The notes beneath the pieces were generated by a model, which had not been told where the DNA came from, did no database searches, and worked only from the letters and a program-made list of their open reading frames with translations. A stretch of 6,481 nucleotides of DNA, from assembly GCA_034432445.1 (NCBI GenBank), contig DAOUBX010000061.1:1-6481 (forward strand). Reading direction: 5' to 3'. This DNA comes from JANWYQ01 sp034432445 (GTDB taxonomy: Bacteria; Chloroflexota; Anaerolineae; JAAEKA01). The translations under genes were made by a program, and so were the position numbers. This document shows, piece by piece, positions 5,411 through 6,481 of this stretch. Each line of letters starts with the position of its first letter. Within the stretch, counting starts at the first letter, position 1.

Positions 5411-6046
5411 ATGTTGACCTTTACGTTTGCCGGCGACGAGGCGGGCGACGTGAGTTTCGCCTTTGGTAAGGGCGCATCGCGCTACTTCGTTGTTGCCGTG
5501 GTCGCTACACAAGCCCCGGACGCTTTGCGCGCTCAGTTGGCCCGGCTGCGTCAGCAGACTCACTTGCCACAGGACTTCGACTTTCACTTCAACCGGCTGG
5601 CCTCTACGCAACTGCGCCGCCAGGTGTTTTCGGCGCTCCAGGATGCGGACTTCGACGCCTGGGCGATCATCGTGGACAAGACGACGCTGCCGGAGCTGTT
5701 CAGAGTCATGTCTGGGATCGACGTGTACCTGTACTTTGTCTCTGAACTGATCTGCGCCATTCCAGTCGAGCAACGCACAGGTGGAACGCTGATCCTGGAT
5801 GAGTTTGGCTCTCCCAAACAGACACGAGATGAGCTACGACGCGTGCTAAAGGCTCGTGAGATCGTACACGGGTTCCGGCGTATTCTCGTGCGTCGCTCCC
5901 ATAACGAGTCGTTGATCCAGGTTGCTGACCTTGTGGCAGGCGCCGTCCTGCGACGCGATGCAAAGAAGGACAGCGAAGCCTTCAACTACATTCACACCAA
6001 GATGCGGCAGGTGGTTGAGTTCCAGCAAAAGAACCTACTCCGCTAG
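5411..6046 (+). CDS. DUF3800-domain protein (predicted RNase H-like fold)
   Basis: A 211-aa soluble protein with the DUF3800 layout. It has an N-terminal GDEAGD strand (D9, E10, D13), then FVVAVVA, and FHFNRL around residues 58-63. IIVDK is at 86-90, LILDEFG at 127-133, and a C-terminal SLIQVADLVAGAVLRR at 167-182 (Q170, D173). D9/E10, D130 and D173 are placed as acidic residues of an RNase H-like metal site; nuclease activity is therefore likely but undemonstrated here. The length is normal and the frame intact. The start ATG at 5411 has no strong Shine-Dalgarno of its own and sits 6 nt after a short upstream frame. It is divergent from the HTH gene, next to toxin-antitoxin genes and bracketed by 90-bp repeats. 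That setting fits the accessory or defence islands where such genes often occur. Its substrate is unknown. Confidence 0.85.
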   Translation: MLTFTFAGDEAGDVSFAFGKGASRYFVVAVVATQAPDALRAQLARLRQQTHLPQDFDFHFNRLASTQLRRQVFSALQDADFDAWAIIVDKTTLPELFRVMSGIDVYLYFVSELICAIPVEQRTGGTLILDEFGSPKQTRDELRRVLKAREIVHGFRRILVRRSHNESLIQVADLVAGAVLRRDAKKDSEAFNYIHTKMRQVVEFQQKNLLR

Positions 6047-6077
6047 CTCGATCCTTCACGTGGGGAAGGGAGCAGGC

Positions 6078-6097
6078 CGCCACAGATGGCGACTTTT
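6078..6097 (+). terminator. Weak hairpin terminator candidate after DUF3800
   Basis: CGCCA-CAGA-TGGCG forms a 5-bp stem with a 4-nt loop (6078-6091), followed by AC and TTTT (6094-6097), 31 nt after the DUF3800 stop. A second small hairpin, AAGCG-CTA-CGCTT then TT, lies at 6111-6125. Either could end the DUF3800 transcript, but both are short. Confidence 0.3.
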
Positions 6098-6196
6098 CGC
6101 GGAGTAGGAGAAGCGCTACGCTTTTACAGCCTTAGTATACTGCAACTGCCCCAGCGAGTCAATGGCTCAGACGGGCGTTTCCGGCGGGCGATCAGA

Positions 6197-6286
6197 CATC
6201 TTCGAACTCCTTGGCAAGCCTGCCGCAGTTGTGAGGGAGGGAGGTGGTTATTTTATCCGGCATTGCCGCATAAAACGCCAAACCTG
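6197..6286 (-). repeat. 90-bp direct repeat, copy 2: orphan HTH-type promoter
   Basis: Ungapped match to 5041-5130 at 81 of 90 positions, same orientation. It keeps the -35 TTGGCG (6281-6276), the palindrome CGGCATTGCCG (6258-6268), AAGGAG (6212-6207) and the ATG (6199-6197). The -10 position reads GATAAA (6257-6252). The frame behind the ATG, MSDRPPETPV then stop, is not related to the HTH protein. A transcript from here would run antisense into the DUF3800 3' end. A 13-bp palindrome CAAACCTGGTTTG (6279-6291) overlaps the outer edge and is not complete in copy 1. Confidence 0.85.
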
Positions 6287-6337
6287 GTTTGCCGCCCCGG
6301 CGGTCGACACAGGTAGTGTACGTCTTTCGGTTGAAAT

Positions 6338-6481
6338 TCAGTTCAATGCTTGTGGGTGATTGAACGCATGTGTCTCTTGGGCCATCATGACTTGCAGACC
6401 GGCGTCGGAATGAAAGGCATTGGCGGCTTTCAACCGGAACCGAATAGTGCGGTTGAAGCGTTCCAGGCGGCTGGTGGTGCG
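6338..6481 (-). mobile_element. Transposase C-terminal end (partial; continues beyond the right edge)
   Basis: The 47 codons entering from the right edge read RTTSRLERFNRTIRFRLKAA, then NAFHSDAGLQVMMAQETHAFN, and stop with TGA at 6340-6338. The R-T-T-S-x-L-E-R-x-N-R pattern followed by an AFH-x-D-x-G segment is typical of the C-terminal end of DDE transposases. The IS family could not be assigned from this fragment. The end of the element should lie between this stop and repeat copy 2 (6287-6337), but no terminal inverted repeat can be confirmed because the other end is outside the window. Confidence 0.7.

Noticed and set aside
6086..6359. Overlapping 76-aa and 65-aa plus-strand frames through repeat copy 2
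   Set aside because: They owe their length to the repeat. The matching frame in copy 1 is also antisense to regulatory DNA, and the repeat differences show no codon-position bias.

Overview
The window is GC-rich bacterial DNA. Nearly all genes lie on the minus strand; one gene on the plus strand sits in an accessory segment at the right end. Protein style suggests a free-living anaerobe or facultative anaerobe, perhaps Chloroflexota (Anaerolineae-like). That taxonomic guess is weak and rests on general resemblance only.

Region 1 (positions 1-3475, minus strand) is a tightly packed respiratory operon read right to left: a four-cluster [4Fe-4S] electron-transfer subunit, an NrfD-type ten-helix membrane quinol subunit, and a Tat-exported molybdopterin catalytic subunit cut by the left edge. 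The subunit order B-C-A matches ttrBCA (tetrathionate reductase), and the catalytic subunit shows TtrA-like cysteine spacing. Sulfur, polysulfide, thiosulfate or arsenate reductases of the same superfamily remain possible. Electrons would flow from quinol through NrfD and the Fe-S subunit to the Mo site outside the membrane.

Region 2 (3476-3961) has no gene. On the strand of the operon it holds a CRP/FNR-like palindrome, a strong GC-rich hairpin followed by five T residues (intrinsic terminator or attenuator), and an 11-bp inverted repeat close to the Shine-Dalgarno site. Further upstream is a small repeat element: 16-bp perfect terminal inverted repeats enclosing two 26-bp direct repeats.

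Region 3 (3962-5043, minus strand) is a toxin-antitoxin operon read right to left: a HigA/NadS-like helix-turn-helix protein with no toxin partner in view, a TumA-like antitoxin, and a TumE-family (DUF6516) toxin. The toxin gene appears broken, with an in-frame TAG at codon 17 and a one-base frameshift, while the antitoxin before it is intact.

Region 4 (5044-6481) holds a plus-strand DUF3800 gene, divergent from the HTH gene and with its own sigma70-like promoter. It is bracketed by two 90-bp direct repeats, 81/90 identical. Copy 1 is exactly the promoter, operator, Shine-Dalgarno and ATG of the HTH gene. Copy 2 carries the same signals but no HTH gene behind them. At the right edge is the C-terminal end of a transposase. 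Together, Regions 3 and 4 look like a decaying accessory island next to a housekeeping respiratory operon.
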